The notes under the pieces: generated by a model | Seen by the model: the letters and a program-made list of their open reading frames with translations, nothing else | Told to the model about the DNA's origin: nothing | Database searches by the model: none | Shown: one piece after another, positions 1 through 7,068 of the stretch | How the letters are laid out: each line of letters opens with the position of its first letter | How positions within the stretch are numbered: the stretch's first letter is position 1 | Position numbers and translations under genes: made by a program | Source of the DNA: JOPF133 sp052144935 | GTDB lineage: Bacteria; Acidobacteriota; Terriglobia; Bryobacterales; Bryobacteraceae | DNA: 14,455 nt | Assembly (NCBI GenBank): GCA_052144935.1 | Contig: JBKQPR010000244.1 | Span: 1-14,455 of the forward strand | Reading direction: 5' to 3'

Positions 1-54
1 GTTTCGATCAGCCCCGTTACCAGGACTCACCGCTCGCCAGCTATCGAATCTAAC

Positions 55-144
55 CATCAACTATTCGAGTGGGTCCTTCCCCCACTGGTAATCAGCCCCA
101 TTGGGGCACACGCGAAAGCGCCTGCCCTCAAGGGCGAAGCCCTT
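55..144 (-). terminator. Three small stem-loops downstream of the glycosidase gene
   Basis: Three short perfect inverted repeats follow the glycosidase stop codon on its coding strand. The first is AAGGGC/GCCCTT with a 3-base loop (130-144, two bases past the stop). The second is GCCCC/GGGGC with a 3-base loop (95-107). The third is AGTGGG/CCCACT with a 7-base loop (68-86). None is followed by a T tract on the minus strand, so this is not a classical intrinsic terminator. They may be 3'-end RNA structures. The remaining bases, 1-60, hold no gene I can support; an open frame starting ATG at 55-57 on the minus strand runs off the left edge but is only 19 codons long. Confidence 0.3.
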
Positions 145-146
145 GG

Positions 147-3100
147 CTAGTTGGTCGAGGACCGTACGAGCTTCACCGGTCCCAGAAGCCCGGAGGGCAA
201 CAGGGGCGAGTTGGCCCGATAGAACTGCTGCGCGGTGTAGGTGTACTTCTTGGCGACGCCGGGCTGCTGGTCGCCAATCAGCCGGTTGACCCACAAGTCG
301 GTCACCTTGATTTCCACGCTGTTCGCGCCCGGCTTCAACGCGCCGGTCACATTCGCACGGAACGGCGGCTTCCAGACAATGCCGAGGGGCTTGCCGTTCA
401 CCGAGACTTCCGCGAGGTTCTTGACATCGCCGAGGTCCAGCCACAGTTGCGCGCCGGTCTTGAACCAACCGGCGGGTGCCTGGATACTCTTCGAGTAGGT
501 TCCAGTGCCGGAGAAATACTTCACGCCGGCATCCGCGTTTTCCGACCACGAACTCAGCTTGTCGAGGCCGATCTTGGCGGGCGCGCCGCGATTGGGCGGG
601 AAGCTGACCTCCCATGGCCCTTCCACGGTGGTAATGGTGGTTTCGACCGGCTCGGGTAGCACCCGTGAAGGCGCGGCGGACGCCTTGCGGAACACCACGA
701 AAACGGCCTCGTAGGAATCCAGCCGCAGCGGCACCACGGTGTGTCCGTTGGCCACGAGGTAAGAAGCGGGCTCGATCTCCCCAGTGTCGGCATGCCACAA
801 CTCGGGAGCCTTGCCGGTCACGCGGAAAGTCGCGTCCACGGTCTCGGCGCTCTTATTGCGGCTGTCAACCCAGTAGATTTCGCCATCGGCCACCTTGCGG
901 TGTACGAACAGCAGGTTGGTATCGGCTTCCGGCCTGGTGAATTCGAAGTCCGGCGCTACTCCCAGGGCAGGCAGCGCCTGGGCCAGCGTCTGGCCGGCAT
1001 AGACCTTGCCCTTGCCCACGGTGCGCTCGCCCGTGCCGGAGCTAAAGACTTGGTCGGCGATCGTCTGGAACTCCACCTGGTCGTCGCTCAGGCTGGGGCT
1101 GCCGACAGGTTTGGGTCCCACCACCACGGCTCCGGCATTCACCAGATCGCGGATCTTCTTCAGGACCGGCAGGGACATATGCTCGCTATACGGATCGAGA
1201 GCCAGAACGCGATAGCTCATTCCGGTGGCCGTCACAATTCGGCCATTCTCCACCGAAAGACGGTTCTTCAGCGCGTCGGCGTTGACGTAATCGAAATTAT
1301 ACCCGGCGGGCACGTCCGGCGATTTGGCCGCGAATATGGCCGTGACGTTGGAGTCCTCACCATAGTAGTAGATGACGTCGGCCACAAACTTGCCTTGCTG
1401 CAGCATGTAGGAGCTGCGGGCAAGATAAGTGGTCCAGGGCTTGGCCAGCTCCGCCCAAGTCTCGTGACGCGTGAACCATTGGCCGAACGGCCCAAGACCG
1501 AGGCCGGGGATCTTGTCATTGACCGGCTGGTGGACCGAGGTATGGATCACGAAGCGGTTGAGGCCCATCGCCAGTTCCTTGTCGGCGGTCGGCTTTAGTG
1601 TCTCGGGCGACCAGGACCAGGCGCCGAAGCTGGCGGTGAGAGATTCGGCGGCGACCAGGTTCTGGCCGTAAATGTGCGCCACGGAGGCCGATTCGCGGAT
1701 GTCGGCGTTGTAGCCGTACTGCTCGTTATTGACGCCCGGCAACTGGGTCCACATCGCGCTCATCGGAACTGCGGCGCTCCGCTTGACTTCCATGCCATCC
1801 GCAATAATGGCCCGGCCCGACTCGTGCGATTCGCTGTAACGGGCCATGCCGCGCTCTTTCAGCGACGCCGTGATCTGGTCGTAGTGATTCTCGGCAATGA
1901 GATCGGCGATGGTCCTGCGGAAGTCCCACAAGAAGCGGTCGCTGGCCTCGGCGCTCTCCACTACGTGACCGGTGAGGACCGGCAGCCAGGGATGCGGATC
2001 GTAGCCGCGGCGCTTGGTGAACTCGGCGATCATGTCGTCGGTCCAGTTCTCGGCGCCGGCTTCCCAACTGTCGGTAACGATGTACTGCAGGCCGCGCTTG
2101 CCCATGAGCGGGCCGACCGTGTCTTTGTATTGGCCCAGATAATTGTCGAGGTACGCCTTGACGTAGGCGCGGTTGAGCTTGTCCACCTCGAGCCCGGTCG
2201 CCTCCGGCGAAGCCGGGTGGTTGGTAATGCCGAGCAAGGAATATCCGAGGCGAACCACCATCCAGGTTCCGGCCGGTGGGGTCCAGTCGAGTGTGCCATC
2301 CGGGCGCATCTTGGAAGTCAAGTCAATCACATCCGCCTTGCGGACGGCATCCTGGGCGGAGACCGCGGGGGTCGCAAAACCGTACAGGTCGGGGGTGGGC
2401 ACGAAGGCGGCTTTTTCTTCGAACCGGTTCACGCGCGCTCCGGTCTGGAGCACGAGCTCGGCGATTTGGACTCCGGCGGGAGCCGTGGGTGCGGCGCGGC
2501 CGCCCATCGGCGGCATGCCTCCGAAACCGGCCCGGCCCGCCGGCGGCGGCTGGGTGATGAAACTGACCCGGAAGAATTTGGCGGTCACGGGCGGGAAGGC
2601 GAGGGTGTGCTCGGCCGCCCCGCCAAGCGGGAGCGCCACGACGTCGGAGAACTGCCGGCCGTCGTCGCTGGATTGGAGGACCTGGCCGCTATTACCGCCG
2701 CCCCTGCCGCCTCGCCCTCCACCGCCGCCCAATGCAATAGTGAGGCCGTGAATGGTCTGGGGTGCGGCGAATTCGAACTGGATCCACGATTTCTCGCCGA
2801 CTGGAGCCGCCGGCAGGAGACTGGCCTTGACGAGGTCGCCATCCGTCAGCGCGGCGAGGTCGAAGGCGCCGCCGCTGGACGTCACCTTGGGCTGCAGCCG
2901 CGCCATCGGCACGTCGCCCGCGGGCACCCGATAAGCCACCACCGCGGCGTCGGCGTAAAATTCCCTGGGAGGCGGCGGAGCGGCCTCCCCGTTCATGCCC
3001 CCACGACCCGCGAGGGGCATGTTCTGGAAGGGTCCCGTAGCGGCAGGCGGTTTGGGCAGCGTCCCGCTGAAGGGACGGCCGCCTTCTACACGGGTCTCGC

Positions 3101-3542
3101 TCCACACGTATTTCTTCATTCCCTGGGCCGGGGGCACCCACGGCCCGCCGCTCTCGCTCCATCCGGGCGATCCCGCGATGGCCATCTCGAGCCCCAACTG
3201 GTCCGCCAGAGTGGCTGTGTATTTGAAGGCGTCCTTCCACTCCGGCGTCATATAGACCAACCGCTTTTCGACAATCTGCGGGGTGTTCAACGCGGCGTCG
3301 AAATTCTGGAAGCCGCCGATTCCGACCCGCTTCATCCATTCCAGGTCGCCCTTGATGCCTTCTTTGGTGATGTTGCCGTTCATCCAATGCCACCAGACCC
3401 GCGGTTTTGCGCTGTCCGGAGGGTTCTGAAACCCGCGTTCGAGGGCCTCGCCCGAATTCTGCGCCGAAACGATCCACGCCCCTAACAGGGCGGCGACCGC
3501 CGCAGCCAGGCCGAGCTGCTTTGTGGTCTTCATGTTTCCCAT
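147..3542 (-). CDS. Secreted GH106-like glycoside hydrolase (alpha-L-rhamnosidase family)
   Basis: An 1131-residue exported enzyme that probably removes alpha-L-rhamnose or a related sugar from plant or microbial polysaccharide outside the cytoplasm. Residues 1-27 look like a Sec signal peptide, with a hydrophobic run ending in VSA before QN. The family's N-terminal signature PRVWWHWMNGNITKEG (from about residue 47) begins the catalytic part. The central DSWEAGAENWT block contains Glu494, a candidate catalytic or ligand-binding acid. Residues about 220-333 resemble a discoidin/F5-8C beta-sandwich, interrupted by a Gly/Arg-rich loop near 271-287. The last 125 residues (SVNGKPLG, KPPFRANVT, VTDLWVNR) form the usual C-terminal carbohydrate-binding-like sandwich. 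The length fits the roughly 1100-residue GH106 proteins. The start at 3542 has GAGAG eight bases upstream; an alternative ATG three codons in (3533) would give a more ordinary signal peptide. It is transcribed away from the DUF3300 gene. The family assignment is firm, the substrate is not. Confidence 0.85.
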   Translation of the reverse strand: MGNMKTTKQLGLAAAVAALLGAWIVSAQNSGEALERGFQNPPDSAKPRVWWHWMNGNITKEGIKGDLEWMKRVGIGGFQNFDAALNTPQIVEKRLVYMTPEWKDAFKYTATLADQLGLEMAIAGSPGWSESGGPWVPPAQGMKKYVWSETRVEGGRPFSGTLPKPPAATGPFQNMPLAGRGGMNGEAAPPPPREFYADAAVVAYRVPAGDVPMARLQPKVTSSGGAFDLAALTDGDLVKASLLPAAPVGEKSWIQFEFAAPQTIHGLTIALGGGGGRGGRGGGNSGQVLQSSDDGRQFSDVVALPLGGAAEHTLAFPPVTAKFFRVSFITQPPPAGRAGFGGMPPMGGRAAPTAPAGVQIAELVLQTGARVNRFEEKAAFVPTPDLYGFATPAVSAQDAVRKADVIDLTSKMRPDGTLDWTPPAGTWMVVRLGYSLLGITNHPASPEATGLEVDKLNRAYVKAYLDNYLGQYKDTVGPLMGKRGLQYIVTDSWEAGAENWTDDMIAEFTKRRGYDPHPWLPVLTGHVVESAEASDRFLWDFRRTIADLIAENHYDQITASLKERGMARYSESHESGRAIIADGMEVKRSAAVPMSAMWTQLPGVNNEQYGYNADIRESASVAHIYGQNLVAAESLTASFGAWSWSPETLKPTADKELAMGLNRFVIHTSVHQPVNDKIPGLGLGPFGQWFTRHETWAELAKPWTTYLARSSYMLQQGKFVADVIYYYGEDSNVTAIFAAKSPDVPAGYNFDYVNADALKNRLSVENGRIVTATGMSYRVLALDPYSEHMSLPVLKKIRDLVNAGAVVVGPKPVGSPSLSDDQVEFQTIADQVFSSGTGERTVGKGKVYAGQTLAQALPALGVAPDFEFTRPEADTNLLFVHRKVADGEIYWVDSRNKSAETVDATFRVTGKAPELWHADTGEIEPASYLVANGHTVVPLRLDSYEAVFVVFRKASAAPSRVLPEPVETTITTVEGPWEVSFPPNRGAPAKIGLDKLSSWSENADAGVKYFSGTGTYSKSIQAPAGWFKTGAQLWLDLGDVKNLAEVSVNGKPLGIVWKPPFRANVTGALKPGANSVEIKVTDLWVNRLIGDQQPGVAKKYTYTAQQFYRANSPLLPSGLLGPVKLVRSSTN

Positions 3543-4263
3543 ACTTTTGGCTCTCTTTCTCTTGATAGACCAATTAAGGTATCAGCCTGCATACGGAAGC
3601 GCCAGCGGACGTGATGCGGCACACTGGGGCGGGGACTGTTCCCAGGTCGCAATGCACGACCTCTGTCTGCCCGTGCAACGTGGAAATGATCGTTGTCGAT
3701 AATGCGAGCCGCGGCGGGCAGGCCGCTGGAGGAAACGGCAAGACTGGTTCCGCCTGGCGGCCGGCAGTGGCGCCGGGCAGCGATCGGAGAAGTCGGCGGC
3801 GCCTTCTGGCCCGCATTGCCTTATTGCGTCCCCAGCCGCACGGCATCGCGGGACCGAAAGGGCGCCTAAGCGACCGGAGCGTTCTTCGTTTTCGCCTGGC
3901 GCCGCCGCGCGGATAGACGCTCTCGGCCCGCGGGCGCAGGGCTGCGGCGCGGGCTGGAAGCTGCACGGTTTCTGCCACTGGCGGATTTCCCCCCTGGACC
4001 GGTTCGCGCTTGGCGAGCGGCTGGATTCGCCTAGACCCCGCCCCTCCGCCCCACACCCGTCCGTCATCCGGTTCCCCGGAAGGTGGCATCGTGGCGGGGA
4101 TCGCCGCCTACCGGTTGGCCCGTTCCAACCGCAGTGGTGGTATTCAGCCAAACGCCGACCCTCCAAACGAATCATAAGCTCTTGCATTCAACAATTTATG
4201 TTCGGGCCTTGGTTTGCATTGTTCAGGGTGCACCCGGTAGTCGGAGGGTGCAAGGCGGTGCCT
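3543..4263. other. Divergent intergenic spacer with one repeat copy
   Basis: This 721-base gap lies between two divergent genes. Its middle (about 3711-3955) is a copy of the GC-rich repeat that recurs at 5847-6653. The flanks (3543-3710 and 3956-4190) contain nothing I recognise. The last 80 bases before the plus-strand gene are more AT-rich and may hold its promoter, but I could not find a convincing -35/-10 pair in either direction. Open frames across this spacer reflect high GC content and repeat sequence and do not look like protein. Confidence 0.6.
3711..3955 (+). repeat. GC-rich interspersed repeat, copy A
   Basis: This copy has module Y (3741-3800, ending GCAGCGATCGGAGAAG) followed by module X, which begins GGATAGACGCTCTCGG at 3911-3926. 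X continues into a hairpin, CGGCCC (3924-3929) / GGGCTG (3939-3944), containing one G-T wobble. The bases just before X (GCCGCCGCGC) match the junction before copy D. It is the only copy outside the cluster at 5847-6653 and has the same orientation. Confidence 0.65.
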
Positions 4264-5601
4264 ATGAAACGTATATGGAGTGAGACGGCAATTCGCTGGG
4301 CAGTGGCGGGCAGCCTGGCGCTGTTGATCGCTTTGCCCGCGAGTTTCGCCCAAGCGCCGGCGGAACCGGATTCGGGGATGCCCGCCACACAACCGGCGAC
4401 GCTTCTCTCGCCGGCTCAGTTGGACGACCTGGTCGCGCCCATCGCATTGTATCCCGATCCCTTGCTGAGCCAGGTTCTGGTGGCCAGCACCTACCCGCTG
4501 GAGATTGTGGAAGCGCAACAATGGCTGACGCAAAACCGGGGACTTCAGGGCCAAGCCCTGATGGATGCGGCGCGGCAGCAGAATTGGGATCCCAGCGTTC
4601 AGGCCATGGTGGCCTTTCCCAACGTGCTGGCGACCATGACCCAGGACGTCCAATGGACGACCGCGTTGGGCAATGCGTTTCTGGCGCAGCAGTCCGACGT
4701 GATGGCGGCTGTGCAGCGGATGCGCGCGCGGGCGCAGGCCAACGGCAAGCTCAATTCGACCCCGCAGCAGACGGTCACCAGCCAAACGCAGGACGGGCAG
4801 ACGGCCATTGACGTGGTACCAACCGATCCGCAGGTCATTTACGTGCCGCAATACAACCCCGTTTATGTGTGGGGACCGCCGGTGTGGGGATATTATCCGC
4901 CGCTGGCTTACTACGGATACGGATTTGGATTTTATCCCGGCATCAACATCGGTTTGTGCTTCGCCGGTTGGGGCGGCTGGGGCTGGGGCGGCTGGGGTTG
5001 GGGCTGGGGTTTGAACTGGTTCCACGGCGGCGTGTTCGTCAACGGCGGCTTCTTCGCCCACTACGGCTTCCATAGTGGATATCTGGCGGCCGGATTTGCC
5101 GGCAGAGCGGCCTGGCAACACGATCCCAGTCACCGTTTGGGAGTCTCCTATCCGAACCACCAACTCGCGTCGCGGTACGGGGCCGCATCGATGGCCTCGC
5201 GGAGCGCGATGACCAGGTCGAACTTCAGCTCGGCCCGTGGCGCAGGCACAGGGAATTGGAACCGGTTTGGCGCCGCGACCGGCTCGACGTTCGCGAACCG
5301 CTCGGCCGGAACCCAGGGTGAACGTGGCGCGGCAACGGCTAACAACGGGGCACGCTCGAACATGGCGCGGTCGCCGCAATTCCAGGGCGGGCAACGCTTC
5401 TCGCAGGGAGACACCGGGCGATCGTCCGCTCCGGCGCAGCATTTTTCGGCGCCCAACAACAATGGCGCCCGTGGTAACAGCGTCAGCAGCGCTTCCCGCA
5501 GTTTTAGCAGCAATACCGCACACAACTCCGGCGGCGGCGGGTCGCACAGCTTTGGTGGCGGTCACTCCGGTGGCGGGCACTCCAGTGGGGGCCACAGATA
5601 G
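4264..5601 (+). CDS. DUF3300 family exported protein with Gly/Trp-rich and Gly/His/Ser-rich regions
   Basis: A 445-residue exported protein of unknown function. Residues 1-29 form a signal peptide (charged start, hydrophobic core, cleavage after SFA). Residues about 48-250 match the DUF3300 pattern, with LVAPIALYPDPLLSQVLVAS, then a WLTQN...W block and DPQVIYVPQYNPVYVWG. A Tyr/Pro/Gly-rich stretch follows, then a Gly/Trp run at 236-249. The second half is low-complexity Ser/Asn/Arg/Gly, and the last 26 residues are Gly, Ser and His. The protein is probably periplasmic or surface-located. I chose the ATG at 4264 because it gives a clean signal peptide and has AAGGCGG close upstream. The frame is open back to 4198, but that extension would bury the signal sequence. 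It appears to be a single gene: about 1.25 kb separates it from the next one. The family is clear, the role unknown. Confidence 0.85.
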   Translation: MKRIWSETAIRWAVAGSLALLIALPASFAQAPAEPDSGMPATQPATLLSPAQLDDLVAPIALYPDPLLSQVLVASTYPLEIVEAQQWLTQNRGLQGQALMDAARQQNWDPSVQAMVAFPNVLATMTQDVQWTTALGNAFLAQQSDVMAAVQRMRARAQANGKLNSTPQQTVTSQTQDGQTAIDVVPTDPQVIYVPQYNPVYVWGPPVWGYYPPLAYYGYGFGFYPGINIGLCFAGWGGWGWGGWGWGWGLNWFHGGVFVNGGFFAHYGFHSGYLAAGFAGRAAWQHDPSHRLGVSYPNHQLASRYGAASMASRSAMTRSNFSSARGAGTGNWNRFGAATGSTFANRSAGTQGERGAATANNGARSNMARSPQFQGGQRFSQGDTGRSSAPAQHFSAPNNNGARGNSVSSASRSFSSNTAHNSGGGGSHSFGGGHSGGGHSSGGHR

Positions 5602-5627
5602 ACTGGCTGAAAGACGGCGCTAACAGC

Positions 5628-5670
5628 GGCCGGCTCGCGGCAACGTCCGTGGGCCGGCCACTTTCGTTTT
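5628..5670 (+). terminator. Possible terminator after the DUF3300 gene
   Basis: A perfect 7-base inverted repeat, GGCCGGC (5628-5634) and GCCGGCC (5653-5659), is followed by a T-rich run, TTTCGTTTT (5662-5670), 27 bases after the stop codon. The 18-base loop is long for an intrinsic terminator, so this is only a candidate. Confidence 0.4.
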
Positions 5671-5794
5671 GCGAACACCTCCCAGGCGTTCCAGGGAAGA
5701 CGCGTTCGGCCGAAACCAGCGCGAAAGTGCGGCACCGGCGTGCCGGCGCGTCCGGCGCAGGGGGCTGGCGACACCCCGGCGATTCGGCTCAATG

Positions 5795-5848
5795 CCCCGC
5801 ACCCGGAGCACGACGCCCAAGGCGTCGCGCCCGGTGCCCGGTGCGGGG
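5795..5848. repeat. Two-tier inverted repeat (cruciform)
   Basis: The outer arms CCCCGCACC (5795-5803) and GGTGCGGGG (5840-5848) are perfect 9-base complements. Inside them lies a perfect 7-base stem, CGACGCC (5811-5817) / GGCGTCG (5821-5827), with a CAA triloop. The right outer arm runs into the first base pairs of repeat copy B, so the structure may mark the left end of the repeat cluster. Confidence 0.6.
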
Positions 5849-5970
5849 ATGGACGCTCTCGGCCTGCGGTCGTAGGGCGCCGCGCAACTCGCGCCGTCTG
5901 GCGCGCGTCGGGATCGGCCCCGCCGGCTACAGCAGGAGGCCGAGGGGCCGTCTACCAACTTGCTACCGCA
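5847..5970 (+). repeat. GC-rich interspersed repeat, copy B
   Basis: Module X begins GGATGGACGCTCTCGG (5847-5862) with hairpin CGGCCT (5860-5865) / AGGGCG (5874-5879). It is followed directly by module Z (about 5906-5969), which starts TCGGGATCGGCCCCGCC and ends in CTTGCTACCGC. Z recurs in copy D. Module Y is absent here. Confidence 0.65.
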
Positions 5971-5994
5971 CCAGCGCAACGGGCGCCGTCGTGC

Positions 5995-6135
5995 GGATGG
6001 ACGCTCTCGGCCCGCGCTCGCAGGGCCGCCGCCCACCGCGCAGCGGGCGGCGCAGCCGGGCGGGAACGAACAGGCTGGTTCGCCCTGGCGGCCAGGCAGG
6101 GGGCGCCGGGCAGCGATAAGAGAAGCCAGCGCCGC
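5995..6135 (+). repeat. GC-rich interspersed repeat, copy C
   Basis: Module X (GGATGGACGCTCTCGG, 5995-6010) has two successive perfect hairpins: CGGCCC (6008-6013) / GGGCCG (6023-6028), then CCGCCC (6029-6034) / GGGCGG (6045-6050). Module Y follows at about 6071-6135, with GGCTGGTTCGCCCTGGCGG and GCAGCGATAAGAGAAG. This is the best-formed X-Y unit. Confidence 0.65.
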
Positions 6136-6162
6136 GTAAGCCACCGAAGGCGTCCCTCGGAC

Positions 6163-6369
6163 GGCGCCGCCGCGCCGATGGACGCTCTCGGCCCGCTTTC
6201 GCAGGGCCGCCGCTGACCGCGCAGCGGGCGAGGGGCAGTGGGGCCGGGCAACGATTAGCCGTTCGCCCCCACGCCGGCATCGTCATGGGCGCCGCCTGGG
6301 CGCACTTCGGGATCGGCCCGCCCGCGACCGCAGGAGACCGAGGGGGCCGTCCGCCAGGCTTGCTGCCGC
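6163..6369 (+). repeat. GC-rich interspersed repeat, copy D
   Basis: Junction GGCGCCGCCGCGCC leads into module X (GATGGACGCTCTCGG, 6177-6191) with hairpin CGGCCC (6189-6194) / GGGCCG (6204-6209). A degraded piece of module Y follows near 6241-6256 (GGGCCGGGCAACGATT). Module Z is at about 6304-6369, close to the Z of copy B. Confidence 0.6.
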
Positions 6370-6429
6370 GTACAAGGCCCTTGGTGCCGCAATCGCAGAT
6401 CGTGGGCCAGTGGGCGTGCCCGCCGCGCG

Positions 6430-6563
6430 CATCGACGCTCTCGGCCCGCGCGGTCGCATGGCGCCGCCCACCGCGCAGCGGGTGGACGCCGGGCTGAAGG
6501 GGCGAGACTGGCTCGGCCCGGCGGCCGGCAGGGGCGCCGGCAGCGATCGGAGAAGCCCGCGCC
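6430..6563 (+). repeat. GC-rich interspersed repeat, copy E
   Basis: Module X (CATCGACGCTCTCGG, 6430-6444) carries a small insertion in the hairpin loop. Module Y follows at about 6504-6563 and is nearly identical to the Y of copy A around GGCGGCCGGCA and GCAGCGATCGGAGAAG. Confidence 0.6.
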
Positions 6564-6592
6564 AAGCGTCGCACCAGGTGCCGCTGCCGCGC

Positions 6593-6653
6593 GGATGGCC
6601 GCTCTCGGCCCACGGTCGCATGGCCGCCGCCCACGGCGCGGGGCGGGTGGACG
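6593..6653 (+). repeat. GC-rich interspersed repeat, copy F (terminal, X only)
   Basis: Module X (GGATGGCCGCTCTCGG, 6593-6608) has hairpin CGGCC / GGCCG (6606-6626). No Y or Z follows. The repeat cluster ends here and the sequence becomes AT-richer within about 15 bases. Confidence 0.6.
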
Positions 6654-6726
6654 AGCCGATTCGAGAGTTTAAGGTCTCTTGTTGAATTTCTCATCAACCT
6701 GTGGAGAAAAAGTGTTGAGGAAAACA

Positions 6727-6772
6727 TTGACAGGCAGGACGAGTCGTGAAATAGTTTTAATCAGGTTAACCT
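6727..6772 (+). promoter_or_regulatory. Sigma-70-type promoter of the redox operon with start-site palindrome
   Basis: TTGACA (6727-6732) is an exact -35 consensus. After a 17-base spacer comes AATAGT (6750-6755), matching four of six -10 positions including the conserved second A and last T. Transcription would start near 6762, on the perfect 10-base palindrome AGGTTAACCT (6763-6772), a plausible operator. The surrounding 6661-6770 is the most AT-rich stretch near any gene start in the window, which supports the call. Confidence 0.6.
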
Positions 6773-6776
6773 TTGA

Positions 6777-6838
6777 CCGGGGTAATTGCTTTACCCGGAA
6801 CCCGGGGTGGGCCGGCACTGCGGGACCTTATGGGACCT
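6777..6838 (+). promoter_or_regulatory. Structured 5' leader of the redox operon
   Basis: The roughly 94-base leader contains a hairpin, CCGGGGTAA (6777-6785) / TTACCCGG (6791-6798), with one bulged G and a 5-base loop. It also contains a tandem direct repeat GGGACCT at 6822-6828 and 6832-6838, just upstream of the ribosome binding site. I do not recognise a known riboswitch. The elements could be regulatory or incidental. Confidence 0.35.
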
Positions 6839-6855
6839 GAGAGGAGCGAAAGCTC

Positions 6856-7068
6856 ATGGCGCAGCCGGTCATTGCTGGGGAACTCTCTTTTCTCGCCCAC
6901 CTGCGAACCGTCTCCCCCAAAGCCTATTTCCAAATTAACCGCTGCACGGCAGGATGTCCACTAGCGCGGGCCATGGACCTCACTCCTGCGCAAGTCGTAC
7001 ATTACCTGCTGCTGGGTGACTGGGAACCGGCTCTCCTTAACCATAACCATCGCACGGGCCAGATATGA
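6856..7068 (+). CDS. Small HdrC-like protein with a half-lost Fe-S motif
   Basis: A 70-residue protein that opens the operon, with GAGGAG nine bases before its ATG and a 4-base ATGA overlap with the next gene. Residues 25-62 (from YFQINRCTAGCPLARAMDL through TPAQVVHYLLLGDWEPAL) resemble the first half of HdrC-type dicluster proteins, where the usual pattern is CxxCxxCxxxCP followed by MDLTPxQ and a helix. Only the last two cysteines remain (Cys30, Cys34); Tyr24 and Ile27 occupy the positions of the first two. The protein ends about where HdrC would reach its second cluster motif. It may bind no cluster on its own, may share one with a partner, or may be a relic. The good start signal and the coupled stop suggest that it is translated. 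I did not see a single frameshift that would restore a second cluster motif. Confidence 0.65.
   Translation: MAQPVIAGELSFLAHLRTVSPKAYFQINRCTAGCPLARAMDLTPAQVVHYLLLGDWEPALLNHNHRTGQI

Larger units (their letters stand above)
5602..6855. other. Long intergenic region: terminator, cruciform, repeat cluster, operon promoter
   Basis: These 1254 bases separate the DUF3300 gene from the redox operon. About 5680-5790 is GC-rich sequence I do not recognise. A two-tier inverted repeat (5795-5848) leads directly into five copies of the interspersed repeat (5847-6653). From about 6660 the composition turns abruptly AT-richer and contains the operon promoter and leader. Long open frames in the repeat part exist on both strands because stop codons are rare in GC-rich DNA; their Arg/Pro/Ala/Gly-rich translations match no family I know. 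Confidence 0.65.

Noticed and set aside
1..57. Start of another minus-strand gene at the left edge (ATG at 55-57)
   Set aside because: Only 19 codons are visible, there is no well-spaced ribosome site and no recognisable sequence.
3574..4187. Overlapping minus-strand open frames of about 170-200 codons in the divergent spacer
   Set aside because: They run through repeat copy A, are Arg/Pro/Ala-rich and resemble no family; they are explained by a shortage of stop codons in GC-rich DNA.
4198..4263. An upstream ATG giving the DUF3300 protein 22 extra residues
   Set aside because: It would place a non-signal segment ahead of a clear signal peptide; the ATG at 4264 has a nearby purine-rich ribosome site.
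5847..6653. Possible CRISPR array
   Set aside because: Copies are long, diverged, irregularly spaced and partly modular; there are no uniform spacers and no cas genes.
6682..6699. GTTGA/TCAAC inverted repeat as a terminator
   Set aside because: The stem is only five AT-containing pairs with an 8-base loop and no following T tract.
5620..6727. Several open frames of 100-250 codons on both strands across the repeat cluster
   Set aside because: They translate the repeat modules in different frames, overlap each other on both strands and show no domain-like sequence.
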